A stretch of DNA of 64,000 nt, taken from NCBI GenBank assembly GCA_030145055.1, contig JAQYWK010000004.1, forward strand, positions 1 through 64,000, in the 5' to 3' direction. The position numbers and the translations under genes are program-made. The stretch is from Desulfovibrio sp. (lineage in GTDB: Bacteria; Desulfobacterota; Desulfovibrionia; Desulfovibrionales; Desulfovibrionaceae). Shown here in pieces: positions 44,672-53,178 of this stretch (within the stretch, counting starts at the first letter, position 1; every line of letters starts with the position of its first letter). The notes below the pieces were generated by a model, which worked only from the letters and a program-made list of their open reading frames with translations, was not told the DNA's origin and made no database searches.

Positions 44672-46183
44672 TTAATCTATTCGGCTGGTACGGCCGAATA
44701 GTTCTGTCATTTCTCCTAGACGCTCCCTGATAAGCCTTGTCAGTTGGCCGGGCATAAGTTTCCAGCCCCAGTTGCCATCCGCTTCTCCGGGGACATTCAT
44801 GCGTGCTTCTCCGCCCATATTAAGTATGTCCTGTGCTTGAATGATGCAGAGGCAACCAACACTAGACATCAATATTCTGATAAGTTCCCACGATACCTTT
44901 GATTCATCCATCCAATTATGACCGAGATATGCCAGCATATTTTTTCGGCTAACTTCATCCGCGTCTATATTAAACCAGCCACGATTTGTATTGTTGTCGT
45001 GAGTGCCAGTATATACGACGGAATTGCGCCTGTGGTTGTGCAGCGCATCTCCGCATACTCCTATGTCATTACCAAAGGAAAATTGTAGAATGCTCATGCC
45101 TGGCAATTGAAATCTGTCTCTCAGGTAGGCCACATCAGGAGTTATGTGGCCTAGGTCTTCGGCAATAATTCGCAAACATCCTTCCTCGCAGGAAAGCTTT
45201 TCAAATAACTTGTGTCCCGGAGCGGGAACCCAGTAGCCGTCTATTGCGGATTCCGCATCTGCAGGGACCTCCCAGTATGCGGAAAACCCTCTGAAATGGT
45301 CGAGCCTTGCCCAGTGGTATAACCCAAGGTTGTGCTTAAGTCTGCTGATCCACCAGCCGAATCCGTCTTGCTCAAGTACATCCCAATTAAAGACGGGATT
45401 TCCCCAGAGCTGGCCTGTTTCGCTGAAATAGTCTGGCGGAACACCTGCAACTACTTGCGATTTTCCGCTTTCATCGAGTTTGAAAATATGACGGTTTGCC
45501 CATACATCAGAGCTGTCGTGCGTGACATAAATAGGAATATCTCCGATCAGTTCAACTCCAATTTCAGTTAAATGATCACGAAGTTGCCCCCATTGACGGA
45601 AGAAAATCCACTGACAGAATTTAACAAATAAGATTTCTCGCGCGAGAAATTCGCCCCAGTATTTCATTCCACTTTCTGTGCGGTCACGGATGTCTTCCGG
45701 CCACATGGTCCAGTTGTCACCGTTGAAATGCAGCTTAAGGGCTGTGAAAAGGGCAAAATCATTAACCCAGTGCATGTTGTCCCAAATAAATTGAGAAAAG
45801 ACCGGATCATTTAATAAGTTATTTGCCACGCGAGAGAATGCTTTACGTAAAAGAGTCTCTTTAGCTCGTGCCGCAGCGTCGAAGTCTGCTTTATTTGAGC
45901 CTGGTATTATGAATTCTTCGATTTCATTTGCTTCCAATAGCTCGTACTCAACCATCAATTCTGGGCTGATAAGCAAAGGGCTTGCCGCGAACGCAGAAAA
46001 TCCGGAATATGGTGAATTGCAAAGTTCGCTTGAAGTAGGAGTGATAGGCAGAACCTGCCAGAATCTTTGTCCTGCTTCAGCTAAAAAGTCAGCAAATTTA
46101 TATGCTGCCGGTCCAATATCTCCAACTCCGAATATAGAGGGCAGTGAAGTAAAATGTAAAAGTATTCCGCTGGACCGTTTCAT
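44672..46183 (-). CDS. malQ: 4-alpha-glucanotransferase (amylomaltase)
   Basis: A 503-residue GH77 enzyme that moves maltodextrin segments between glucans and releases glucose. The catalytic residues are in place: the nucleophile Asp in ARLDHFRGF, the acid/base Glu in IAEDLG and the stabilising Asp in TGTHDNNT. MKRSSGILLHFTSLPS is the typical start; ATG 46183 with AAGGAG upstream was chosen over the upstream frame. It lies 124 bp downstream of the TreZ-like gene on the same strand and is probably co-transcribed. With glgP it can break down glycogen or maltodextrins. Confidence 0.95.
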   Translation of the reverse strand: MKRSSGILLHFTSLPSIFGVGDIGPAAYKFADFLAEAGQRFWQVLPITPTSSELCNSPYSGFSAFAASPLLISPELMVEYELLEANEIEEFIIPGSNKADFDAAARAKETLLRKAFSRVANNLLNDPVFSQFIWDNMHWVNDFALFTALKLHFNGDNWTMWPEDIRDRTESGMKYWGEFLAREILFVKFCQWIFFRQWGQLRDHLTEIGVELIGDIPIYVTHDSSDVWANRHIFKLDESGKSQVVAGVPPDYFSETGQLWGNPVFNWDVLEQDGFGWWISRLKHNLGLYHWARLDHFRGFSAYWEVPADAESAIDGYWVPAPGHKLFEKLSCEEGCLRIIAEDLGHITPDVAYLRDRFQLPGMSILQFSFGNDIGVCGDALHNHRRNSVVYTGTHDNNTNRGWFNIDADEVSRKNMLAYLGHNWMDESKVSWELIRILMSSVGCLCIIQAQDILNMGGEARMNVPGEADGNWGWKLMPGQLTRLIRERLGEMTELFGRTSRID

Positions 46184-46307
46184 AGAGAGCTCCTTTTGAC
46201 GCCAATCTGGGCAAGGCATCAGTAACTATACCCTAACAACATCTCAGATCATGGGGGTATGTGTCCAGCAACTTAGTCTATGGAGCTAGCGAGAAACCGT
46301 CTTCTGC

Positions 46308-48122
46308 TCAAATAAATAGCGGGGTATGCATATACAATGCGAAGGATAGCGGAGATAATTCAACTTCACTATTTTTAGGCATTATTCTTTCAAGCGGTGG
46401 ACCGTAGCCCCCGTGTGTTCGTGATGCGCTGTTTAGTTCCATTGTCCATGGCCCATCCGGCAAATATTCTGCAAGGTGATCCCCAGTCGCAACTCTATTA
46501 AAATTGTAAACAATCGCTACGTATCTTTGGTTACATGATGAAGGATTCCGGATCATTAGGATTAAACCTGGTTTAATTTCCTGTACCTGACATCTGCTGT
46601 GACAAGGTTCGTTAAGCGTCGGGTGCTCACGTCTCAATTGTAATAACTTTTTGTAGAAATTAAACATCAACTGACCTTGGTCGGAATCTAATTTGTTCCA
46701 GTTGAGTCGGCTTTTTGTAAATGTGGATTCACTCTCCGGGGGGGCGGAGTTGTTGATGGATACCGGGAACTGGAATTTATTGCTGTCAGAAAAATAATGA
46801 AAAGGAGCTGTTTCCCCATATTCTTCGCCCATGAAAAGCATTGGCGTGTAGGGAGAAAGGATAGTCATTCCGGCGCAAAGTTTGGCCGCTTCATTCCCAT
46901 TTTCCAATATCTCTCTGTTCATGCCATGGGATGTAGTGGTTTGAGTGTGGCTTTGTGAATATACTATAAATTTGCATCCGGGCAGTTCGTGCTTGTTACT
47001 GCCATGAGCTCTTTTGTGAAATTTGGACATTTGTCCCCTGAAAGCAAATCCGTGCTGCATAGTAGCCAGTAGTTTTTCCGGTGAAGTATAGTCACAGAAT
47101 ACTCCATCACTATCGCCGGTCAGGCGGCAATGCATAGCGTGGTGGAAATCATCATTCCATAGCGCGTCAACTCCAAAGCCTCCTTCAGAGATGGGCATTA
47201 CTGGGCGTGGGGAATTATGTTTGTTATCTATAAGCAGGACACATGTTCTATTGTTTTCGTGTTCAAATTTTCTGATAGCTGATGACAGCTCTTCGAGAAA
47301 ATGTACGGGACGTTGATCATTAATCAAGTGACTGTTGGTGATGCGGACACCGTCTGCGTGGTAGTCACTTAGCCATGACAGGGCACAGTTAAGGTAAAAA
47401 CTTCTAACATCGTCACTGTGTTGCTCGTCAAAATTAAGAGCCTTTCCCCAATCTGTATTGTGCGAATCGGTGAAGAACGGTTCATAAGCTTCGATTATAT
47501 CTTCAACAAAGCAGTGCTTGCAAAATGCCACATCTAAAACAATGGCTATAGATCGTTTGTGGCATTCTCTTATTAAAGTTTTGAGATCATCAGGTGTTCC
47601 GTAATTGTTATGAACTGCGTATGGGAAAACAGTGTCATCTCCCCAGCCTCTGGTTCCGGATAATTGGGAGACTGGCATCAGTTGTAAAGTGTTAATGCCA
47701 AGCTCTGATAGGTGATCAAGTTTAGAAGTAATTCCTTCAAAGGTTCCCTCTTCACTGAATGTGCCGACGTGAGCTTCGTATATAACCAAATCTTTCATAG
47801 AAAGGCCGGAAAAATTGTCTCCTTCCCAGTCAAAATTATGATGATTAACAATTGCAGAGGAAGAATTCAGCCCACCAGGTTGCCATGATGAAGCTGGATC
47901 CGGAATATTTTTAGATCCATCAAGTGTATACGAATAATATAAATCAGGAGCAAGATTATCTATTTTAATCTCGTGGAATCCATTTTCTTGGCGATCAAGC
48001 ATAAAATTATTGTTCGGGTCATTATTAAGTGTGATTACAGCGGTTTTTATGTGTGGGGCAAATAGTCTGAACGTGCAATTTCCGTTTTTATCAACATGTG
48101 CGCCAAATTGTTCTTTTTTCAT
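46308..48122 (-). CDS. TreZ-like GH13 protein, probable pseudoenzyme
   Basis: A 604-residue protein aligned throughout with maltooligosyl-trehalose trehalohydrolase. It has an N-terminal CBM48-like domain (FRLFAPH), EAHVGTFSEEGTFEGI near 116, a central barrel, ILSPYTPMLFMGEEYGE at 421-436 and a C-terminal beta domain. The GH13 catalytic residues are changed: the nucleophile Asp of RLDAVHAI is Thr262 (RITNSHLI), the acid/base Glu of AESDLNDPR is Asp299 (IDNKHNSPR), and the stabilising Asp of NHDQ is Thr393 (SHTQ). Region I VYNH has become FCKH. Hydrolysis is therefore improbable. The reading frame is intact and full-length, so it is not a decayed gene. It precedes malQ on the same strand; no treY is nearby. 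The GTG at 48134 is an alternative start. Confidence 0.85.
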   Translation of the reverse strand: MKKEQFGAHVDKNGNCTFRLFAPHIKTAVITLNNDPNNNFMLDRQENGFHEIKIDNLAPDLYYSYTLDGSKNIPDPASSWQPGGLNSSSAIVNHHNFDWEGDNFSGLSMKDLVIYEAHVGTFSEEGTFEGITSKLDHLSELGINTLQLMPVSQLSGTRGWGDDTVFPYAVHNNYGTPDDLKTLIRECHKRSIAIVLDVAFCKHCFVEDIIEAYEPFFTDSHNTDWGKALNFDEQHSDDVRSFYLNCALSWLSDYHADGVRITNSHLINDQRPVHFLEELSSAIRKFEHENNRTCVLLIDNKHNSPRPVMPISEGGFGVDALWNDDFHHAMHCRLTGDSDGVFCDYTSPEKLLATMQHGFAFRGQMSKFHKRAHGSNKHELPGCKFIVYSQSHTQTTTSHGMNREILENGNEAAKLCAGMTILSPYTPMLFMGEEYGETAPFHYFSDSNKFQFPVSINNSAPPESESTFTKSRLNWNKLDSDQGQLMFNFYKKLLQLRREHPTLNEPCHSRCQVQEIKPGLILMIRNPSSCNQRYVAIVYNFNRVATGDHLAEYLPDGPWTMELNSASRTHGGYGPPLERIMPKNSEVELSPLSFALYMHTPLFI

Positions 48123-48249
48123 ACTTGCTCTCACAGAGATTTATTTGTTTTCAAAATTAGTTCGGGTTTTAATGGAGACATATTTGTTTCGGACCGCCTT
48201 TTGCATGTTAATGAGTACTCGCGTCACTCAACATCATAGGAGGCAGACC

Positions 48250-48603
48250 ATGGACAACTTCACTAAGTCTAACACCGCTGAGGAACGGGTGCAGATCGCT
48301 CAGGTTATGTCTGGCGAAGAATCAGTACTCCACGAACTTGACTTTCAGGATGTAGCCATTTCTACAGTCGCAGTTTCTACCTTAAGAAAAGCGGCATCAG
48401 CAGTGATGGAAAGATTTCTACCTGGATCCCGTCCAGAAAAACTTACCGATTCTCAGGCTGTAGCCTTTTTTATAGATCGCGTTTTTTGGGATCAAGATTC
48501 AAAAGGACTGATTCTTTGCGCTGATGTTGCTACACGCAGTTTCTGTATTCCTATCCCCAGCGATCATTGGCATATGAAAACTGATCTAGGTACTATTCAA
48601 TAG
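48250..48603 (+). CDS. Small unknown protein
   Basis: A 117-residue soluble protein starting at ATG 48250, with AGGAGG about 7 nt upstream; the frame extends further back to 48010 but overlaps the start of the TreZ-like gene without any ribosome site. The sequence is mostly helical, with EERVQIAQVMSGEESVLHELDF and AVAFFIDRVFWDQDSKGLILCADVATRSFCIPIP. I recognise no family. It diverges from the TreZ-like gene, so a shared promoter region may control both. Confidence 0.65.
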   Translation: MDNFTKSNTAEERVQIAQVMSGEESVLHELDFQDVAISTVAVSTLRKAASAVMERFLPGSRPEKLTDSQAVAFFIDRVFWDQDSKGLILCADVATRSFCIPIPSDHWHMKTDLGTIQ

Positions 48604-48642
48604 TTATTTTTATACAAATAAGCAAGTAAAAATAGAATAAGC

Positions 48643-48668
48643 GGGGCTTTTAGCCCTGTTTGTTTTGC
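48643..48668 (+). terminator. Terminator after the 117-residue protein gene
   Basis: GGGCT (48644-48648) pairs with AGCCC (48652-48656), followed by TGTTTGTTTTG. A modest hairpin about 40 bp after the stop. Confidence 0.5.
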
Positions 48669-48858
48669 ATTGCAATATAGCATTATCTATTTATAATAGC
48701 TGAATAGTAAGTGTTCGCTGTAGCTTAGCTTTGCAATTATGAACACGCATTTTGGCTTTACAAGATACAGATAGAAATTGTCAGAAATTGTAGTAAACAG
48801 GGGAAGGGCTTAGTCTTTTTTACAAGCAGAATAAACAGTGAGCTGGATTAAGGCTTGG

Positions 48859-50106
48859 CTAGTCGGAGCTGTGGAAATTATAAAAATCTTTTTCAGCTTC
48901 TTTCTGTGCTAAAATTCTGACTTCGTTAAGGTGGTCAAAGTTTGTGATGACAATGTCTGTGATATAACTATCTAAGGCCGATCCTGAAATGTCTATGAAT
49001 ACACCTTGAGCTCGCTCAAAAGTCATCCCTTTGCGGTACGGCCTATCTTCAGTGATGGCCGTAAAAATGTCGGCTACAGCTAGAATCTGGCAGCCTTCTG
49101 AAATTTGGTTTCCAGATATTTGTAAAGGGTAGCCTTGTCCATCAATTCTTTCATGGTGATTGCATGCCCATTTAGAAACTTTTGAAAGAGCCGGAATACC
49201 TGCTAGAATTCGCTGGCAATGTCCAGGGTGCTCTTTCATCGTCTTCCATTCGGAGTCGTTGAGAGGTCCTGATTTCTCGATAATATGATCTGGAACAGCT
49301 AGTTTTCCTAAATCATGCAGATTTCCGGCAATTAGCATGAGATCTTGATCTTGGGCAGAGAAATTCATCAGTTTAGCCAGAGCTGCCGCAGTGGCTGCTA
49401 CTCCGCGTGAGTGCGTTGCGGTAAAGCGACTTCTAAAATCAATTACCTGCGAAAAAAGTTTGGTATATTCAAGCAATTCCTCGTGCAGAAGGATTTCATT
49501 CTCGAGTCTTTCGGGAGCAAGTGTGTATAGGTGGTCAATAGGATTTTCAGCTTTATCTATGAATTCATTATCAGTTGCCAGCGCACGAAACGCCTCTACA
49601 TATTTCGGATTAAAAAATGTTCCAGAGTGCTTTATTATGGCAGTAAGGATACTTTCAATCTGAGTAGAAAACGGTTGGTCCCGTTTAATTAAAACATCAA
49701 TTCTGTCGGCTAAGTTTAAGATGTTGCTTTCAATCGGAATAGTTTCAATAGATTCAGAAATATCAGTAAAAGATGTGTGATGATGGAGGATGTAATTAGC
49801 AACCATCTTAAGTTTGGGGTATGGTCGCACAAGTTTATAGCCTGCTAGAGAGTGAACAATTCCATCCGCTTCAAACTGGAGTGCATCTAATCTGCTTTTG
49901 AGCGAGAGAGCCCCTGCGTCGTGAATTAAGCCTGACACAAGTAAATCGCGTTGTACTTCAGCAGAGGCGTTCAGTTTATGAGCTATGCGCGCTGATAAAT
50001 ACCCAACTCGCATATGATGGTTTGATACTGCTGTAGATATCATATCCATCCCCATGGACAACGATTTAATTAGCTGTATCAGAGTTACATTCAGTTCGCT
50101 GGGCAT
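48859..50106 (-). CDS. Tandem HD-domain protein with C-terminal HD-GYP
   Basis: A 415-residue cytosolic protein with two HD domains. The first (residues about 15-150) keeps HHMRVGYLSARIA, a HD pair in LIHDAGALS, HHHTSF and a late Asp in NLADRIDV, but lacks the GYP loop. The second (about 215-390) is a full HD-GYP domain with THSRGVAA, NLHDLGKL, HHERIDGQGYP and ILAVADIFTAITEDRPYR. HD-GYP domains degrade cyclic di-GMP. There is no receiver or sensor domain. GGAGC precedes the ATG. Monocistronic; a diguanylate cyclase is encoded 27 kb upstream. Confidence 0.88.
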   Translation of the reverse strand: MPSELNVTLIQLIKSLSMGMDMISTAVSNHHMRVGYLSARIAHKLNASAEVQRDLLVSGLIHDAGALSLKSRLDALQFEADGIVHSLAGYKLVRPYPKLKMVANYILHHHTSFTDISESIETIPIESNILNLADRIDVLIKRDQPFSTQIESILTAIIKHSGTFFNPKYVEAFRALATDNEFIDKAENPIDHLYTLAPERLENEILLHEELLEYTKLFSQVIDFRSRFTATHSRGVAATAAALAKLMNFSAQDQDLMLIAGNLHDLGKLAVPDHIIEKSGPLNDSEWKTMKEHPGHCQRILAGIPALSKVSKWACNHHERIDGQGYPLQISGNQISEGCQILAVADIFTAITEDRPYRKGMTFERAQGVFIDISGSALDSYITDIVITNFDHLNEVRILAQKEAEKDFYNFHSSD

Positions 50107-50228
50107 TGGGATTCAGGCTCCGATTTAGAAACAGATATTTTTTGGGATAAATTTAAAAAATAGAGATAATTTATCTATAGCGCAATCTATTTTAAAAATA
50201 ATATATTTTTGGGGTGGGGATTGCTTTG

Positions 50229-51248
50229 TTAGAGAAGCTCTTTTAATGCCAGAACAAAGTTGTTAATATCTTCCTCGGTCGTAGACCAAGAGGTCATCAA
50301 GCGGACTTCACCTGTTGCTTCATCCCAAACATAAAATGGAAACTGAGCTTGCAATTCTTCAACGCATTTTGCGGGTATGATTGCAAAAACTGCATTCGCC
50401 TGAACTGGACGCGTGATTGTTATTTCACTTATTTGTCGTATTTTTTGTTCGAGAATGGAAGCTCGGTCATTGGCTTTGGCCGCGTTTTTAATCCATAGTC
50501 CGTTACTTAGCAGTGCTTCGAATTGTGCTCCCACGTAACGCATTTTGGAAATAAGCTGCATGCCCTGCTTGCGGATAAACTCAAAATTTTTGCCTAGCTC
50601 GGAATTAATGAAAACAGCTGCTTCTGCGCACATGCAACCATTCTTGGTTCCGCCAAAAGACAAAACATCTACACCACAATCAGTTGTCATTTCTTTAAAA
50701 CTGACACCTAGAGCTACGGACGCGTTGGCAATTCTCGCCCCATCCATATGAACCCACAATCCTTTACTATGTGCGTAGTCGCAGATCTCTTTGATTTCTT
50801 CCACAGTATAAAGAGTACCTAGTTCGGTGTTTTGAGTGATTGAAATAACAGACGGCTGACTTTGGTGAACATCTTTTCGACCAGACAGGAGAGGCTCAAT
50901 TGAACTGAGGCTGAGTTTGCCGTTAACTGTGTCAGCATGGACCAGTTTGACTCCTGCAATGGATTCGGTAGAGCCGCATTCGTCAACAGTAATATGTGCC
51001 GTGTTTGTGCAAATTACACTGGACCAGCTGTTTGTTATGTGCTTTAAAATCAGTGTGTTGGTGGCTGTGCCTGTCGCCATGAAAAATACTTTTACGTCGT
51101 CTCCAAAGTGTTCTTTGAATAGTTCTACAGCCGCTTCTGAAACAGGATCCTCGCCGTAAGAAGTCATATGATCATTGTTGGCGTTGACGATTGCTTCCAT
51201 TATAACGGGGTGAACTCCTGCGTAGTTATCACTGGCAAATGAGCGCAT
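50229..51248 (-). CDS. ltaE: Low-specificity L-threonine aldolase
   Basis: A 339-residue PLP enzyme that splits L-threonine or L-allo-threonine to glycine and acetaldehyde. It shows the FASDNYAGVHP start, HVFVDECGS-like AHITVDECGS, HMDGARIANA and the PLP-lysine site SFGGTKNG. The start at 51248 (MRSFASDNY) follows GGAGATA; the upstream frame is not needed. Together with kbl-tdh this gives two ways from threonine to glycine in this window. Confidence 0.93.
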   Translation of the reverse strand: MRSFASDNYAGVHPVIMEAIVNANNDHMTSYGEDPVSEAAVELFKEHFGDDVKVFFMATGTATNTLILKHITNSWSSVICTNTAHITVDECGSTESIAGVKLVHADTVNGKLSLSSIEPLLSGRKDVHQSQPSVISITQNTELGTLYTVEEIKEICDYAHSKGLWVHMDGARIANASVALGVSFKEMTTDCGVDVLSFGGTKNGCMCAEAAVFINSELGKNFEFIRKQGMQLISKMRYVGAQFEALLSNGLWIKNAAKANDRASILEQKIRQISEITITRPVQANAVFAIIPAKCVEELQAQFPFYVWDEATGEVRLMTSWSTTEEDINNFVLALKELL

Positions 51249-51476
51249 TATATCTATCTCCAAAAAAAATGTGTTAAGTAGTAGAAACATTTGCAAAATA
51301 ACGATTACCCGAACGGTGTCAAGTTCGCTTCTCAGAAATGGCGTAAGGTTATTTTGATGTTCTCTGTATTTCAGTAATTAAATTGAATACTTTATTGATA
51401 TATGCGATGATAATTTTTAACTTTTTGTTTAATAGTATGTACTCCGCAATGAGTTTACTGGAGGTAATTACCCATA

Positions 51477-52298
51477 ATGAGTTCTGAAAAGGCTATAAGT
51501 TTTTCAGGTGTCAGTTTCGGATACGGCCCTCACACAGTCATTGATGACGTTAGTTTTGATATACTAAAGGGTGATTATCTTGCCGTGCTCGGGCCTAATG
51601 GCGGGGGGAAAACCACGCTTCTTAAGCTTCTGTTGGGATTGCTTATACCTCAGACAGGTTCAGTGGAAATATTAGGACTTCCACCCGGCAAGCATGGTGG
51701 GCAGATCGGTTATATGCCTCAGTATACATCTGTATCTGAGAGCTTTCCTATTACTGTGCGTGACGCTGTTCTCATGGGTAAAGTCTCACCCGGGATAAGT
51801 GGTGTTTTCGGTATAAAGTTTGGGAGCAATGCATCAATTGCTGTGGAAAAAGCACTTAGCCGCGTGGGCATGCTTAAATATATTGATCGTAGAGTCTCGG
51901 ATCTTTCCGGTGGACAAAAACAGCGAGTGTTTATTGCACGGGCTATCGTTGATGAACCGGAAATACTCCTTCTTGATGAGCCTACAGCAAGCATTGATCA
52001 GGCTGGTAAAAGCAGCTTGTATTGCCTGCTTCTAGAGCTAAATCAAGAGATGACAGTTGTTATGGTCAGTCATGATATTTCTGTTCTAGGGCAAGGTGTT
52101 AAGTCTGTTGCCTGCGTGAACAGGAAGGTTCATCTTCACGATAGGCCAGTTATTACCCGAGAATTTTTGGATGAAGCATATGGCGAGACTGAGCGCGGAT
52201 CATGTCCTATTGAGCTTATTACCCACGGGGATTTGCCGCACAGAGTTCTTGAGCATCACCCCGCCGAGGATGTAGTTGAAGGAGATTGGCATGATTGA
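51477..52298 (+). CDS. Metal (Zn/Mn-type) ABC transporter, ATP-binding subunit
   Basis: A 273-residue ABC ATPase of the ZnuC/MntB group, with Walker A GPNGGGKTTLLK, LSGGQKQR signature, Walker B ILLLDEPTAS and H-loop SHDISV. VNRKVHLHDRP is typical of zinc-type ATPases. The C-terminal end is rich in His and Asp (THGDLPHRVLEHHPAEDV), a possible metal-sensing tail. It overlaps the permease gene by eight bases. No substrate-binding protein or Fur/Zur gene lies next to it, so the metal is inferred only from family. Confidence 0.88.
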   Translation: MSSEKAISFSGVSFGYGPHTVIDDVSFDILKGDYLAVLGPNGGGKTTLLKLLLGLLIPQTGSVEILGLPPGKHGGQIGYMPQYTSVSESFPITVRDAVLMGKVSPGISGVFGIKFGSNASIAVEKALSRVGMLKYIDRRVSDLSGGQKQRVFIARAIVDEPEILLLDEPTASIDQAGKSSLYCLLLELNQEMTVVMVSHDISVLGQGVKSVACVNRKVHLHDRPVITREFLDEAYGETERGSCPIELITHGDLPHRVLEHHPAEDVVEGDWHD

Positions 52299-53103
52299 GT
52301 CACTTAGCTACGAATTCATGCAGAATGCACTCATTGCCGGATTACTGGCATCTATCATCTGCGGGGTTATCGGTGCGCTTGTTGTTGTTAATAGGGTGGT
52401 GCTTCTCGCTGGCGGGATTGCGCACGCTTCTTATGGCGGAGTTGGATTGGCATTTTTTCTAGGTCTTCCCATGTTGCCTGTGACTGCCGCGTTTGCGATG
52501 TGTGCTGCACTTCTCATGGCGCTTGTCACCATGCATGCAAAGGAACGGGCTGATACATTTATTGGTGTCATGTGGGCAGGGGGGATGGCTCTCGGTATTA
52601 TCCTTCTCGATATTACCCCGGGTTACAACGTCGACCTTATGAGCTATCTTTTCGGAGGTATTCTTGCCACTCCAAATTCTGATTTGGTGCTGATGTCCAT
52701 ATTAGCAGTGGTTGTACTTGTGGTAGTTTTTGTTTGTTATAAGGGTTTTTGGGCCATGTCATTTGATGAGGAATTTGCCCGTGCCAGAGGCGTTCCTGTT
52801 ACTTTTCTTTACTTTGTTATGCTGGCTTTGATTGCGCTTAGTGTTGTGATGGTTATTCGTGTGGTTGGCCTTATTCTTGTCATCGCATTACTAACCATTC
52901 CTCCGCAAATCGCGGAGAGCAGGACATCATCGCTCCATACGATGATGTTTCTTTCCATCATATTCAGTACGATTTTTTGCGTGTCAGGTTTGCTTCTGTC
53001 GTACGAGCTTGATATCTCATCCGGCGCAACGATTATCGCTGTAAGTGTGGCGGGATTTGCTATTTCACTACTAGTGAATAAGCTTAAAGGGCGTGTCTCT
53101 TAA
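52291..53103 (+). CDS. Metal (Zn/Mn-type) ABC transporter, permease
   Basis: A 270-residue ABC-3 family permease with about eight membrane segments: ALIAGLLASIICGVIGALVVVNRVVLLAGGIAHASYGGVGLAFFLG is the typical start, followed by MWAGGMALGIILLD and a C-terminal LVIALLTIPPQIAE coupling region. The start at ATG 52291 was chosen for its GGAG six bases upstream. Part of a two-gene unit with the ATPase. Confidence 0.9.
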   Translation: MIESLSYEFMQNALIAGLLASIICGVIGALVVVNRVVLLAGGIAHASYGGVGLAFFLGLPMLPVTAAFAMCAALLMALVTMHAKERADTFIGVMWAGGMALGIILLDITPGYNVDLMSYLFGGILATPNSDLVLMSILAVVVLVVVFVCYKGFWAMSFDEEFARARGVPVTFLYFVMLALIALSVVMVIRVVGLILVIALLTIPPQIAESRTSSLHTMMFLSIIFSTIFCVSGLLLSYELDISSGATIIAVSVAGFAISLLVNKLKGRVS

Positions 53104-53138
53104 TAGAATTAATTATTGGAAAAATATGTTTATAAATA

Positions 53139-53176
53139 AAAGCCGCGTTCCCTGCTAAATGGAAACGCGGCTTTTT
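53139..53176. terminator. Bidirectional terminator between permease and P-type ATPase
   Basis: AAAGCCGCGTT pairs with AACGCGGCTTT around a short loop, with A-rich and T-rich flanks. The flanking genes converge, so it serves both. Confidence 0.85.
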
Positions 53177-53178
53177 GT

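Noticed and set aside
48010-48249. N-terminal extension of the 117-residue protein
   Set aside because: It overlaps the start of the divergent TreZ-like gene and has no ribosome site; AGGAGG lies before the ATG at 48250.
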